From contig NZ_HE998568.1 in the NCBI RefSeq assembly GCF_000327285.1, forward strand, positions 607,898 through 654,342: a stretch of DNA of 46,445 nt, in the 5' to 3' direction. The position numbers were made by a program, and so were the translations under genes. Below the pieces are notes generated by a model that was given only the letters and a program-made list of their open reading frames with translations, searched no databases and was not told the DNA's origin. This DNA comes from Holdemania massiliensis AP2. GTDB lineage: Bacteria; Bacillota_I; Bacilli_A; Erysipelotrichales; Erysipelotrichaceae. This document shows, piece by piece, positions 17,306 to 25,062 of the stretch. Numbering within the stretch: position 1 is the first letter of the stretch; each line of letters starts with the position of its first letter.

Positions 17306-18133
17306 TTATTCCGTCAGCCGGATCAGATGAATCATAATGTACAGTTTTTCATCGGTGCTGACTTCGTAGTGATAACGTTCTTGGATCCGCTGGGCGATTC
17401 GCTCGATGCATGCCGTTTCCCGCGGATGGGTGTCTTCAAAAACGCGATAGGTGCTCAGATTCATATCGGACTTCGTACTGAGATATTCGTTATTCACCAC
17501 CCGCTGAGCAAAGAAGCGGCAATGCGTGATGAATCGGTCACACTGACCATTTTCCGGTTCAAGCTGGAAATCTTCCCGGACGATATTTAGAATCTCGTCG
17601 ATCACCGCGGTGATTTCATACATCTGCTGCATGTTGGAATCCAGTTCGGCGTTGATGATGTGCAGGGCGATGAAGCTGGCCTCGCCATCGTCAATCTGAA
17701 TCTTCAATTTCTGCCGCAGCAGTTCCGTCACTTTTAAGCCGAGCCGGTATTCTTCTTTATACAGCGACTTGACGTTCAGCAGCAGCGTCGTATCAAAGAC
17801 GATGCCCATCTTGATCCGTTCAATCATATTGGCAATGTGATCTGTCAGCGTAACATAAATGGAATCATTGATCCGCTTGTTGGACTGAGTCTTGATATAA
17901 TCAATGATTTCTTCGGAAACCATAATTGTTTTATACGGAACTTCCTGAGCCAGCTTTTTAAATTTCTGACCCACGTCATCCTGAAGCTCAAACTTCTTTT
18001 CAATTCGGCCTTCTACTACTTTGCTTCCGCGGGACATCCCGAAAGCTATTCCCCGGCCAACTAAAATGATCTCGTCACCCGCTTCGTTTTCCGAGAGGAT
18101 GACATTGTTATTGTAAATCTGTTTGATGATCAC
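17306..18133 (-). CDS. BglG/LicT family transcription antiterminator
   Basis: A 275-residue antiterminator. The N-terminal CAT RNA-binding domain (about residues 1-55, with NNNVILSENEAGDEI and GRGIAFG) is followed by two PTS regulation domains. All four conserved regulatory histidines are recognisable: LTDHIANM and ALHIINAEL in PRD1, ITHCRFF and IMIHLIRL in PRD2. From the family, it binds the RAT hairpin in its own operon leader and prevents termination; EIIB phosphorylates PRD1 when no sugar is present, and HPr phosphorylates PRD2. Its target is visible at 18672-18704. It lies between the EIIA gene and the EIIBC gene. Confidence 0.95.
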   Translation of the reverse strand: MIIKQIYNNNVILSENEAGDEIILVGRGIAFGMSRGSKVVEGRIEKKFELQDDVGQKFKKLAQEVPYKTIMVSEEIIDYIKTQSNKRINDSIYVTLTDHIANMIERIKMGIVFDTTLLLNVKSLYKEEYRLGLKVTELLRQKLKIQIDDGEASFIALHIINAELDSNMQQMYEITAVIDEILNIVREDFQLEPENGQCDRFITHCRFFAQRVVNNEYLSTKSDMNLSTYRVFEDTHPRETACIERIAQRIQERYHYEVSTDEKLYIMIHLIRLTE

Positions 18134-18160
18134 AGAGCCACCTCGCTTTCAGCGCATGCT

Positions 18161-18604
18161 TCACGCTTCGATTTCAAATAAAGCTTCGCCGGGTTTTACC
18201 GTTCCCTTGCTTTTCAGCAGCTTTACTTTGTGGTTGATTGCCAAAATCGGCACGATCGTATCACAGCCCTTTTCTTTGATATAATTCCAATCCACAATGG
18301 TCAGCAGATCTCCGGGCTGAACGTGATCCCCAACCTGAACCTGAGTGTCAAACGGCGTACCGTTAAGCATGACCGTATCAATCCCGATATGCAGCAGAAT
18401 TTCATTGCCGCCCTCGGTTTTAATCCCAATTGCGTGCTGTGTTTCATACACCATCGTAATTTCACCAGCAACCGGACTGTAAATTTCACGGGCTTCCGGC
18501 TGGACTGCCATGCCATCCCCCAGCATTCGCTGAGAGAACATCTCATCCTGAACCTGATCCAAATTCACGGCTTTTCCTGCCAGCGGGCTATAACAGATTT
18601 CCAT
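18161..18604 (-). CDS. PTS EIIA component, glucose type
   Basis: A 147-residue EIIA-Glc-like protein. It contains the family segments SPLAGKAVNLDQVQD and SPVAGEI and the active-site His in EILLHIGIDTV (about H72); the C-terminal part has the VKPGEALFEI ending. It should pass phosphate from HPr to the EIIB domain of the EIIBC protein in this operon. The open frame extends to 18706 but that part covers the RAT/terminator leader; the ATG at 18604 has a perfect AAGGAGGT ribosome site. First gene of the operon, under antitermination and probable CcpA control. Confidence 0.94.
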   Translation of the reverse strand: MEICYSPLAGKAVNLDQVQDEMFSQRMLGDGMAVQPEAREIYSPVAGEITMVYETQHAIGIKTEGGNEILLHIGIDTVMLNGTPFDTQVQVGDHVQPGDLLTIVDWNYIKEKGCDTIVPILAINHKVKLLKSKGTVKPGEALFEIEA

Positions 18605-18611
18605 CGTATAC

Positions 18612-18677
18612 CTCCTTGGAAAATAGAAAAAACCAATTTGCAGAGAAGACATAAAAGTCCTCTTGCAAATTGGTTTT
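18612..18677 (-). terminator. Leader terminator of the beta-glucoside-type PTS operon
   Basis: On the minus strand a long imperfect stem (AAAACCAATTTGCA pairing with TGCAAATTGGTTTT, plus a GAGGAC/GTCTTCTC extension) ends in TTTTTTCTATTTT, just ahead of the EIIA ribosome site. Its 5' arm overlaps the 3' end of the RAT element, the arrangement that makes terminator and antiterminator mutually exclusive. Confidence 0.92.
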
Positions 18678-18704
18678 GCTTGTTTTATTGAACAATAACA
18701 ATCC
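18672..18704 (-). promoter_or_regulatory. RAT (ribonucleic antiterminator) element
   Basis: The minus strand reads GGATTGTTATTG, a short middle part, then AAGCAAAACC, agreeing closely with the BglG/LicT RAT consensus (GGATTGTTACTG...GGCAAAACC) and overlapping the leader terminator's 5' arm. The cognate protein is encoded two genes downstream. The middle part is about 3 bases longer than in the classic 30-base RAT. Confidence 0.9.
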
Positions 18705-18716
18705 AATTACACCGTC

Positions 18717-18746
18717 ATTGTAAGCGATATCATCCGTCGTTGTCAA
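18717..18746 (-). promoter_or_regulatory. Promoter of PTS operon overlapped by cre site
   Basis: On the minus strand TTGACA (18741-18746) and TACAAT (18717-18722) are separated by 18 bases. On the plus strand 18718-18733 reads TTGTAAGCGATATCAT, which fits every position of the Bacillus-type cre consensus WTGNAARCGNWWWCAW. The overlap with the -10 box and spacer predicts CcpA repression when a preferred sugar is present. Confidence 0.85.
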
Positions 18747-18749
18747 CAA

Positions 18750-19448
18750 CAAATTTTACTTTTTTTTGCTTTCGATTCCTGTCGGATTTCCCCGTTGGGA
18801 CTTCATAGGTAAGAATAAACGCAACGATATTATTGCTTAAAAATAATGAATCCAAGAAACGAACCGCGGCCTCCTTTCCCACTCGATCGCCCCTTTTCCC
18901 AAGTCTTTTATTTATTAAGGGTGGACAGACACCTGTATTCCTTCACCATCAATTTTGATCTCCATCCCATTTTCAGTTCTTAAAAATTTTATCTTAATAT
19001 CGCTGTATTTTTTATCATAATCCATTCATTTTTTTCGTTTTTTCCAAAGTAAAAAAAATTGGAAATGAACGGCCAGCCCCTCAGTGAAAATCTTTTTCTT
19101 TCGTTTTTCGTTTGATGTCCGCTGTCAGTCAATCCGCCTTTGTTTCCACAATAATTTCAACCAAAAGGCAAAACTTTCGTCAAGGACAAAAAGTTCGATT
19201 TCATTGGCTGGGAAGCAGTCATTCTTTTCTTCAAGCGGCAACTGTTCTTCTCTAGGATTTCGATTATTCTTCCGTTCTCACTGCTGAATGAAAAATTCAT
19301 GATTCTTTAATAATTTATAGTCAAATTATTTATAAAATTAAATTTGTTTCAAAAATCTGCTATAATAAAGAAAATCAAGGAAATCGAACAATTTATTCCC
19401 TTATCCCGGAGCGTTACGCTTGCAAGCGGATCGAAAGGAGCACTCATT
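18750..19448. other. AT-rich spacer ahead of two-component genes
   Basis: About 700 AT-rich bases between the PTS promoter and the response regulator gene. It holds a possible 36-codon frame (18915-19025, listed separately) and, near the end, an extended -10 box TGCTATAAT (19358-19366) that probably drives the two-component operon; no good -35 accompanies it. No autoinducer-peptide gene could be recognised. Confidence 0.5.
18915..19025 (-). CDS. Possible 36-residue peptide, unrecognised
   Basis: An ATG-to-stop frame encoding a short acidic/basic peptide without a membrane segment; the C-terminal half (ending GEGIQVSVHP) looks like an ordinary beta-strand-rich protein fragment. There is no strong ribosome site (only GGAAAAAAC upstream). 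It could be a remnant of a longer gene or chance. No function suggested. Confidence 0.2.
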   Translation of the reverse strand: MDYDKKYSDIKIKFLRTENGMEIKIDGEGIQVSVHP

Positions 19449-20165
19449 ATGAAAATTGCAGTGATCGATGACTCAGCTGCAGATCGGAAGCTGCTGTCTG
19501 AAAAAATTCAAAATTTCTGCCTGCGCGAATCCCTGATCTATGAGATCCGTCTTTTTCCTTCGGGCAGTGAATTTCTGCAAGCTTCACACGGGGATTGGGA
19601 CATCATTTTCCTCGATATTTTTATGAATGAGATCGACGGAATGACACTGGCCCGGACCTTGCGCCAGAACAATATCAACTCATTAATTATTTTCACAACA
19701 TCCAGTCCTGATTATGCGGTTGAGAGTTACGATGTGCAGGCTTTCCATTATCTTTTAAAGCCGATCCCTCAGGACAAGCTGGACCATGTCATGCGGTTGA
19801 GTGAAAAGTCGATTCGTTCCCGCAATCATTACATCGACGTCAAAGAAGGCCGGATTATGGCACGGATTTTGGTTCGCGACATCATGTATACAGATTACTA
19901 TAATCATTACATTCAAATTCACACGGCAAATCGGATGGTTAAAACCTATATGTCCTTTGCGGAATTCTCCCCGCTGCTTTTAAAATACAAGCAGTTTATC
20001 AGCCCTTACCGCAATTGCATGATCAATATGGATTATGTCTTGCAGATGGATGATCACTATTTTCTAATGAAAGACCAGGTCCAGATTCCGATCAATCGCA
20101 CACGCAAAGCGGAAATCCGGCAGGCTTATGCCGATTATTCGTTTAAGCGTCTGAACGAGGGGTAA
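19449..20165 (+). CDS. LytTR family response regulator
   Basis: A 238-residue response regulator. The receiver domain (about residues 1-120) has the acidic pair in VIDDSA, the phosphoacceptor D56 in FLDIFMNEIDG and the conserved Lys in LLKPI. The C-terminal LytTR domain (about 135-238) includes ILVRDIMYTDYYNHYIQIHT, typical of AgrA/LytR DNA-binding domains. The open frame extends to 19344, but the ATG at 19449 has a GAAAGGAG ribosome site and gives the canonical receiver start. It is followed 5 bases later by its histidine kinase. Such pairs often control peptide-pheromone, cell-wall or bacteriocin genes; targets here are unknown. Confidence 0.94.
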   Translation: MKIAVIDDSAADRKLLSEKIQNFCLRESLIYEIRLFPSGSEFLQASHGDWDIIFLDIFMNEIDGMTLARTLRQNNINSLIIFTTSSPDYAVESYDVQAFHYLLKPIPQDKLDHVMRLSEKSIRSRNHYIDVKEGRIMARILVRDIMYTDYYNHYIQIHTANRMVKTYMSFAEFSPLLLKYKQFISPYRNCMINMDYVLQMDDHYFLMKDQVQIPINRTRKAEIRQAYADYSFKRLNEG

Positions 20166-20170
20166 GCATC

Positions 20171-21520
20171 ATGTCCATTCTGGATTATTTTTTAAGCTTG
20201 GGCACCCGACTGGCGCCCTATTTGTTTTTGATTTTAATCCCGTTCCGAAAGCATCTGCGCTGTTCTTTTGGCCGCGGCATTTTATATGCGCTGGTGTTTT
20301 ATTTAGCGACTACACTAAGCGTTTGTTTTTTAGGTGAAACTTACGGATTAGATTCTATATGGATGTTTTCATTCACATGTTTCTTTCTCGTATTCTGTCT
20401 CTTTCTTGCCTATCGGGTTTTGCGTACCTCGCTGCGCAAGCTGTTGTTTCTAATCTTGTTGATAGAAAATTATTCGGATATCGTTTTGATGTTTTCAGAG
20501 ATTTTAGAAGCTCACCTCACCCCCTGGCTGGTTGGACTTTCTGCCGTCGCCTCCATCTCTCTGTGCCGGATTGTGATTTTCACGATCAGCGTGCCGTTGA
20601 TCTGGTACTTCCTTGTTCATCAGGTACTGCCGGTATGGGAGCATGAAGACACACCGGAAATCTGGAGTATGCTGTGGCTGATTCCGGCAGCGTTCTATCT
20701 AATTTATCGGCTGGGCTTCACGTCTTCGCTGGCGGTTCTCAACACGGAAATTACCTGGCCGCTGTTATTGGCCATTGTGTGGACAGCCGGAACCTTTCTC
20801 TCCTATTATGCGACGCTGAGCATGATCAACTTCAGCGAAGAAAAGCAGCAGCTCCAGCAGCAGCTGCAGGTTCAGGAATATCAGGCGCTGATTCGGGATA
20901 AACAAGCGGAACGCCTGGCTGCCAGCATCACCAGTACACGCCAGACCCGCCATGATCTGCATCATTATCTTTTAACCTTAAAAACCTACATGGATCAGGG
21001 GGAAACAGACAAACTGCGAACGTCGCTGAATCAGTTTATCAGTACCTTTGAGTCCTCGGTTAAAACTCCAGTCTGCGAAAATCTGTTATTCAGCGCCATT
21101 GTGCGGTATTACATGGATATGGCTGAAGAAAACGGAATCGCGTTTACCACGTCAATCGTCCTGCCGTCAGCCTTGATGATCCGGGATACCGACCTGACGG
21201 TCATCTTAGGCAATATTTTAGAAAATGCCATGGAAGCCTGTCTGCGTCAAAAAGCAGGGGAACTGCAGTTTATTGAAGTAAAAAGCCAGATGCAGGGTGA
21301 GAATGGATTGGTACTGCAGTGCCGCAACAGCTATAACGGCCAAATCCGGAAGCAGGACGATATCTTTCTGTCATCGAAGCGGGAAGGGGAGGGCATTGGT
21401 TTATCTTCCATTCAGTCCTTATGCGCAAAATATCATGGAATTTTAAAAATCACCCCCAACGAGCATGTCTTTACTGTCAATCTCCTGTTAAATCTGCCGA
21501 CAGATTCCCTTCCAGCCTGA
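20171..21520 (+). CDS. GHKL sensor histidine kinase (AgrC/LytS-like)
   Basis: A 449-residue sensor kinase. The N-terminal 210 residues are hydrophobic with about six membrane segments, followed by a Gln-rich coiled coil (about residues 216-250). The phosphoacceptor is H261 in RHDLHHYL; the GHKL ATPase follows, with N box LGNILENAMEAC and G box EGEGIGLSSI. It has the layout of peptide-sensing kinases such as AgrC and ComD. GAGGGG precedes the ATG, and it is co-transcribed with the LytTR regulator. No signal-peptide precursor or AgrB-like processing gene is nearby, so the signal is unknown. Confidence 0.93.
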   Translation: MSILDYFLSLGTRLAPYLFLILIPFRKHLRCSFGRGILYALVFYLATTLSVCFLGETYGLDSIWMFSFTCFFLVFCLFLAYRVLRTSLRKLLFLILLIENYSDIVLMFSEILEAHLTPWLVGLSAVASISLCRIVIFTISVPLIWYFLVHQVLPVWEHEDTPEIWSMLWLIPAAFYLIYRLGFTSSLAVLNTEITWPLLLAIVWTAGTFLSYYATLSMINFSEEKQQLQQQLQVQEYQALIRDKQAERLAASITSTRQTRHDLHHYLLTLKTYMDQGETDKLRTSLNQFISTFESSVKTPVCENLLFSAIVRYYMDMAEENGIAFTTSIVLPSALMIRDTDLTVILGNILENAMEACLRQKAGELQFIEVKSQMQGENGLVLQCRNSYNGQIRKQDDIFLSSKREGEGIGLSSIQSLCAKYHGILKITPNEHVFTVNLLLNLPTDSLPA

Positions 21521-21545
21521 GTCTGTTGTCTTGGTTATAAGAATA

Positions 21546-21597
21546 AAGTCCTGCCGGATCAATGCAGACTGCACTGATCAGACAGGACTTTTCTCTT
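21546..21597. terminator. Bidirectional terminator, kinase gene / glyA
   Basis: A long stem with three mismatches (AAGTCCTG...TGCA paired with TGCA...CAGGACTT, 21546-21590) lies between converging genes and runs into TTTTCTCTTTT on the plus strand. It can end the two-component transcript and, from the other side, glyA. Confidence 0.85.
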
Positions 21598-22830
21598 TTA
21601 TGCTTCGCGAATTAGTGGATAACGGGAAGTCATTGCGATGACCTCCTGACGCAGCTGGTTCTTAAGCGCTTCATTTTCAGGATCTTTCAGAATCATCGTC
21701 ATCCAGCGAGCGACTTGGCGGAATTCTGCTTCTTTGAATCCACGCGTTGTCATCGCTGCTGTACCCAGACGAATACCGCTGGTCACAAAGGGTTTTTCCT
21801 GATCAAAAGGAATGGTGTTCTTATTGCAGGTGATGTTGATTTCGTCCAACAGGGCTTCGGCTTTTTTCCCAGTAAGGCCGTAAGAAGATTTTACATCTGC
21901 CAAAATCAAATGATTGTCCGTTCCGCCGGTCACAATCCGCAGGCCTTCCTGCTTCAGTGTTTCACAGAAAACCTGACAGTTTTTGACAATCTGCCGAGCA
22001 TAATCGTTAAACTCCGGCTTCAGCGCTTCACCAAAGCACACCGCCTTTCCTGCGATGACATGCATCAGCGGTCCGCCTTGGATCCCTGGGAAAACATTAC
22101 GGTCAAGGTCCTTTGCGAATTCCTGTTTGCAGAGAATGATGCCGCCGCGCGGTCCGCGGAGCGTTTTATGTGTAGTTGAAGTCACAAAATGGGCGTAAGG
22201 AACCGGACTGCCATGCAGACCAGCGGCAACCAAACCGGCGATATGCGCCATATCCACCATTAGATAAGCACCAACTTCATCCGCAATTTCGCGGAATTTC
22301 TTAAAATCAATTTCGCGCGGATAAGCACTGGCCCCAGCCACTATCAGTTTCGGCTTCACTTCCATCGCAATCCTGCGCACTTCCTCATAGTTAATGCATT
22401 CGGTTTCCTGATCGACACCATAGCTGTGAAACTCATAGAGCCGGCCAGAGAAATTCAGCTGATGGCCATGGGTCAAATGTCCCCCAGAGTTCAGATCCAT
22501 GCCTAATACTTTATCACCTGGCTGCAGGATTGTCATATAGACTGCCATATTGGCCTGGGAACCGGAATGCGGCTGGACGTTAGCATGTTCCGCCTGAAAC
22601 AACTCGCACACGCGCTCACGCGCCAGGTTCTCTATTTTATCCACATCGACACATCCGCCATAATAACGCCGGCCTGGATATCCTTCAGCATATTTATTGG
22701 TCAAAATGGAGCCGACAGCCTCCAATACATCACGGGAAACATAATTTTCTGAAGCGATCAGTTCAATGTTATGGGTCTGTCGTTCTGTCTCTAATTCAAT
22801 CGCATGGCGCACTTCGGCATCAATCATCAA
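21598..22830 (-). CDS. glyA: Serine hydroxymethyltransferase
   Basis: A 410-residue cytoplasmic PLP enzyme interconverting serine and glycine with transfer of a one-carbon unit to tetrahydrofolate. The N-terminal signature [11 protein letters not shown], the PLP-lysine motif [12 protein letters not shown] (Lys near residue 222) and GGHLTHG are all present; length is standard. Two successive ATG codons are possible starts (22830 or 22827), with a GAGAGG ribosome site. It is a single-gene unit between two terminators and unrelated to its neighbours. Confidence 0.98.
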   Translation of the reverse strand: MMIDAEVRHAIELETERQTHNIELIASENYVSRDVLEAVGSILTNKYAEGYPGRRYYGGCVDVDKIENLARERVCELFQAEHANVQPHSGSQANMAVYMTILQPGDKVLGMDLNSGGHLTHGHQLNFSGRLYEFHSYGVDQETECINYEEVRRIAMEVKPKLIVAGASAYPREIDFKKFREIADEVGAYLMVDMAHIAGLVAAGLHGSPVPYAHFVTSTTHKTLRGPRGGIILCKQEFAKDLDRNVFPGIQGGPLMHVIAGKAVCFGEALKPEFNDYARQIVKNCQVFCETLKQEGLRIVTGGTDNHLILADVKSSYGLTGKKAEALLDEINITCNKNTIPFDQEKPFVTSGIRLGTAAMTTRGFKEAEFRQVARWMTMILKDPENEALKNQLRQEVIAMTSRYPLIREA

Positions 22831-23018
22831 TAGGATCCTCTCTTTCTCAATTCATAGATAATCTGATTATATCATGCTTTAAGTCGATAGGAAGAAAAAT
22901 GCTTCGACATTCTCTCGTGTTGGAATTGATTTTTTGTCACATGTTTAAGAGATGGATCTGCGCCTCTCCGTTTTCTTATTTTTGGAGAGAAAATAAAGAT
23001 AAAATTGATAAAAGAGTC

Positions 23019-23158
23019 TTGTCTTAACTCAGAAAAGGACTATAATAAAAGCGTAGGGTCGCTTGCAACAGCGATACCCGTCATTCACTACCTCTTACGA
23101 GGGAAGTGGTGGACAGATAAACGCCGAGAATCTTTGTGAGAGTTGACGGCGTTTTTTC
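23019..23158 (+). ncRNA. Candidate antitoxin RNA (RatA-like), with promoter and terminator
   Basis: A promoter TTGTCT (23019-23024), 16-base spacer, TATAAT (23041-23046) would start an RNA near 23053. It would fold into a hairpin (GGGTCGC paired with GCGATACCC, 23056-23079), a second stem around 23081-23113, and a terminator (AACGCCG/CGGCGTT, 23120-23153) followed by a T run ending near 23158, giving about 106 nt. It has no open frame with a ribosome site. It is convergent with, and overlaps by about 70 nt, the 3' end of the small hydrophobic peptide gene on the other strand, as in txpA/RatA. A second copy of the RNA lies at 33034-33160. Confidence 0.75.
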
Positions 23159-23270
23159 TTTTTCGGTCTATAATTTTCAATCTGTATTCAAGAAACAGGA
23201 TCGTTGTTTGGACGATCAGTATGAATTCAGAAAGAGAAATAGAGCTCAAAAGTTTTATGAATAGCTTCAT
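23088..23270 (-). CDS. Candidate type I toxin, 60-residue hydrophobic/basic peptide
   Basis: A 60-residue peptide with one predicted membrane segment (about residues 11-29, with SEFILIVQTTILFLEY) followed by a strongly basic tail (IDRKRKN...RR...PRKR). This is the architecture of TxpA/BsrG/Hol_Tox type I toxins, which insert in the membrane; homology was judged by layout, not by search. The ATG at 23270 has an excellent AAAGGAGGGG ribosome site 8 bases upstream, which strongly favours real translation and this start over the open-frame start at 23363. The stop and last third of the gene are overlapped by the convergent RNA. The RNA's first hairpin, read on this strand, is followed by TACGCTTTTATT and can be the toxin's terminator. 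No clear toxin promoter was found. Confidence 0.72.
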   Translation of the reverse strand: MKLFIKLLSSISLSEFILIVQTTILFLEYRLKIIDRKRKNAVNSHKDSRRLSVHHFPRKR

Positions 23271-23495
23271 AAAAAGCCCCTCCTTTCCTAAGCTCAGAAA
23301 ATCGAACTTGAAAAACAATGAATCAAACAATGATCCATCCGGACGGGCAACCGCTGTTAACAAGAAATCCTACATTTCTAATATTGCGGAAAATTGGAAA
23401 AAGCCCCGCCAAAAATTGAAAAAAGTAAGGTTACAGCACAGATTTTCTGATCCCCTTATGTAAATCTTATGAAACAATCAATTGAAAAAAGCATG

Positions 23496-23527
23496 AATCT
23501 TGAGTTAGCTCAGAAAAACTCAAGATT
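23496..23527. repeat. Inverted repeat downstream of toxin region
   Basis: A perfect 11-bp inverted repeat (AATCTTGAGTT/AACTCAAGATT) with a 10-base loop, no T run on either side. It may be an RNA hairpin or a protein site; function unknown. Confidence 0.45.
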
Positions 23528-23535
23528 ATGCTAGA

Positions 23536-23568
23536 ATTACAAACAAAAAGGCGCTCTTGATTGCGCCT
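23536..23568 (-). terminator. Terminator of the MATE gene
   Basis: On the minus strand, AGGCGC/GCGCCT with an 8-base loop (23549-23568) followed by TTTTTGTTTG; a standard intrinsic terminator 43 bases after the MATE stop. Confidence 0.85.
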
Positions 23569-23611
23569 GTAAAATTAAAGGAAAACCTATAGGAATGAAG
23601 TCTTATACAGC

Positions 23612-24973
23612 TTATTGCGTCAGATTGACCAGCCATTTTTCTTTCCGTACTAAATGATAAGCTATGGAAAGTTTAGCCAGTTCAGTCATTTGGCCAATCA
23701 GATACATCTGCATAATATTCATTGAGGTAAAGCAGGTCAGTAATCCGATCAGCGGAATATTAACCAGCCACATGAAGCCCGAATCCACAAATAACGTTGA
23801 ACGGGTGTCCCCGCCGGCCCGCAGAATAAAATAGCACTGCGTATTCGCGGTATATGTCCAGAACATCACAGCCATCACCTGCAGCATCTGAGCTGCAATC
23901 TGCCTAGTCTGTACGCTCACTTGATACCAAGCAGGCACAATAAACGAAGCGCCGAACATAGCCATGGAAAATAAGACAGCCAGAAAAATCGAAAAAGCCA
24001 GCAGTTGATAGGCTCGTTCTCGTGCTTCTTCCATCTGATTGGCACCCAACGGTTTGGAAACAAGTATGGTCGTTGCGGTTGCCAGCCCGCCGAATAAAAC
24101 AAAAAACAAATCACTGATTGTATTCGCAATCGAATAGCCCGCCATGATTTCCGGTCCTCGCTGTGAATAAAGCATAAATAACGTTGCCATTCCCAAAGAC
24201 CACAGGAACTCATTCAAGGCTAAAGGCAGCGCTTTTTTCAAGATCGACCAGGCAAGAGATCGAGGGATCACAAACAGTTCACGAAGTCGGGTTGTAAATG
24301 GAAAGGATTTCCGTACTAAGAAATAAAGATGAAGAAGCGCTTCGATCAGCCGCGCCATGACTGTCGCCAGCGCCGCTCCCTGAACCCCCATAACCGGGAA
24401 ACCACCCTTTCCAAAAATCAAAAGATAATTCAGCAGCGTATTGATGAGTACCGCTCCCGCACTAATCCCCAAAGGCAATCGCGGTTGCCCGGCAGCCCGC
24501 ATCGCGCTGGCTGTGCTCAATGAGAATGCGGTGAATGGCAGCGCCCATGCCGCGATCACCATGTATTGACTTCCGGTTTTGATCACATCCTGAACATCGG
24601 TAAAAAATGACAGCAACTGCTCCGGAATCAGGGTTTCCCCAAGCCAAAATGGAACAAGAATAAGAAAAGCGGCAAGCAGCGAGAAACGAAAAGTCTGCTT
24701 CATCGGCTCCCGATCTTCGGCTCCCCAGAACTGAGCAATAAAAATCGCCGCCGCGGCCAGCAATCCGTTCACTGCAAAAATTGCGACCATCGTCAAGCGA
24801 TTAACCGCCGCTACGCTGCTGAGCGCCGTATTTCCTAACTGTCCTACCATCAGATTATCCACCAGATTCACCGAGCTGGTAATCAGCTGCTGAAACATCA
24901 ACGGAATACCGAGTGCCATTGCGGTTCGGTAAAACTGCCTGTTTCCCAGCCAATGAATTTTCTTCTTTTGCAT
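23612..24973 (-). CDS. MATE family efflux transporter
   Basis: A 453-residue MATE protein with about 12 membrane segments; the N-terminus FYRTAMALGIPLMFQQL and the segment VNLVDNLMVGQLG are typical of the family. It starts about 90 bases after the SIS deglycase of the sigma-54 PTS operon, from which it is separated by a hairpin (25006-25038), so it may be a partly uncoupled last gene of that operon. It could export a product or a toxic part of the operon's substrate, but this is speculative. The ATG at 24973 follows an AGAGG ribosome site. Confidence 0.91.
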   Translation of the reverse strand: MQKKKIHWLGNRQFYRTAMALGIPLMFQQLITSSVNLVDNLMVGQLGNTALSSVAAVNRLTMVAIFAVNGLLAAAAIFIAQFWGAEDREPMKQTFRFSLLAAFLILVPFWLGETLIPEQLLSFFTDVQDVIKTGSQYMVIAAWALPFTAFSLSTASAMRAAGQPRLPLGISAGAVLINTLLNYLLIFGKGGFPVMGVQGAALATVMARLIEALLHLYFLVRKSFPFTTRLRELFVIPRSLAWSILKKALPLALNEFLWSLGMATLFMLYSQRGPEIMAGYSIANTISDLFFVLFGGLATATTILVSKPLGANQMEEARERAYQLLAFSIFLAVLFSMAMFGASFIVPAWYQVSVQTRQIAAQMLQVMAVMFWTYTANTQCYFILRAGGDTRSTLFVDSGFMWLVNIPLIGLLTCFTSMNIMQMYLIGQMTELAKLSIAYHLVRKEKWLVNLTQ

Positions 24974-25005
24974 TCATCCATCCTCTCTTCTTCCTTAAAC
25001 AAGCA

Positions 25006-25038
25006 AAGGCAGCCTGGACAATGCGCCCTGACTGCCTT
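25006..25038 (-). terminator. Terminator-like hairpin after SIS gene
   Basis: On the minus strand AAGGCAG/CTGCCTT forms the outer stem, with a weaker inner pairing, and is followed by TGCTTGTTT. It probably ends or weakens transcription between the sigma-54 PTS operon and the MATE gene. Confidence 0.65.
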
Positions 25039-25062
25039 ACCCTTCAAGTCTGTTAAAAAGCT

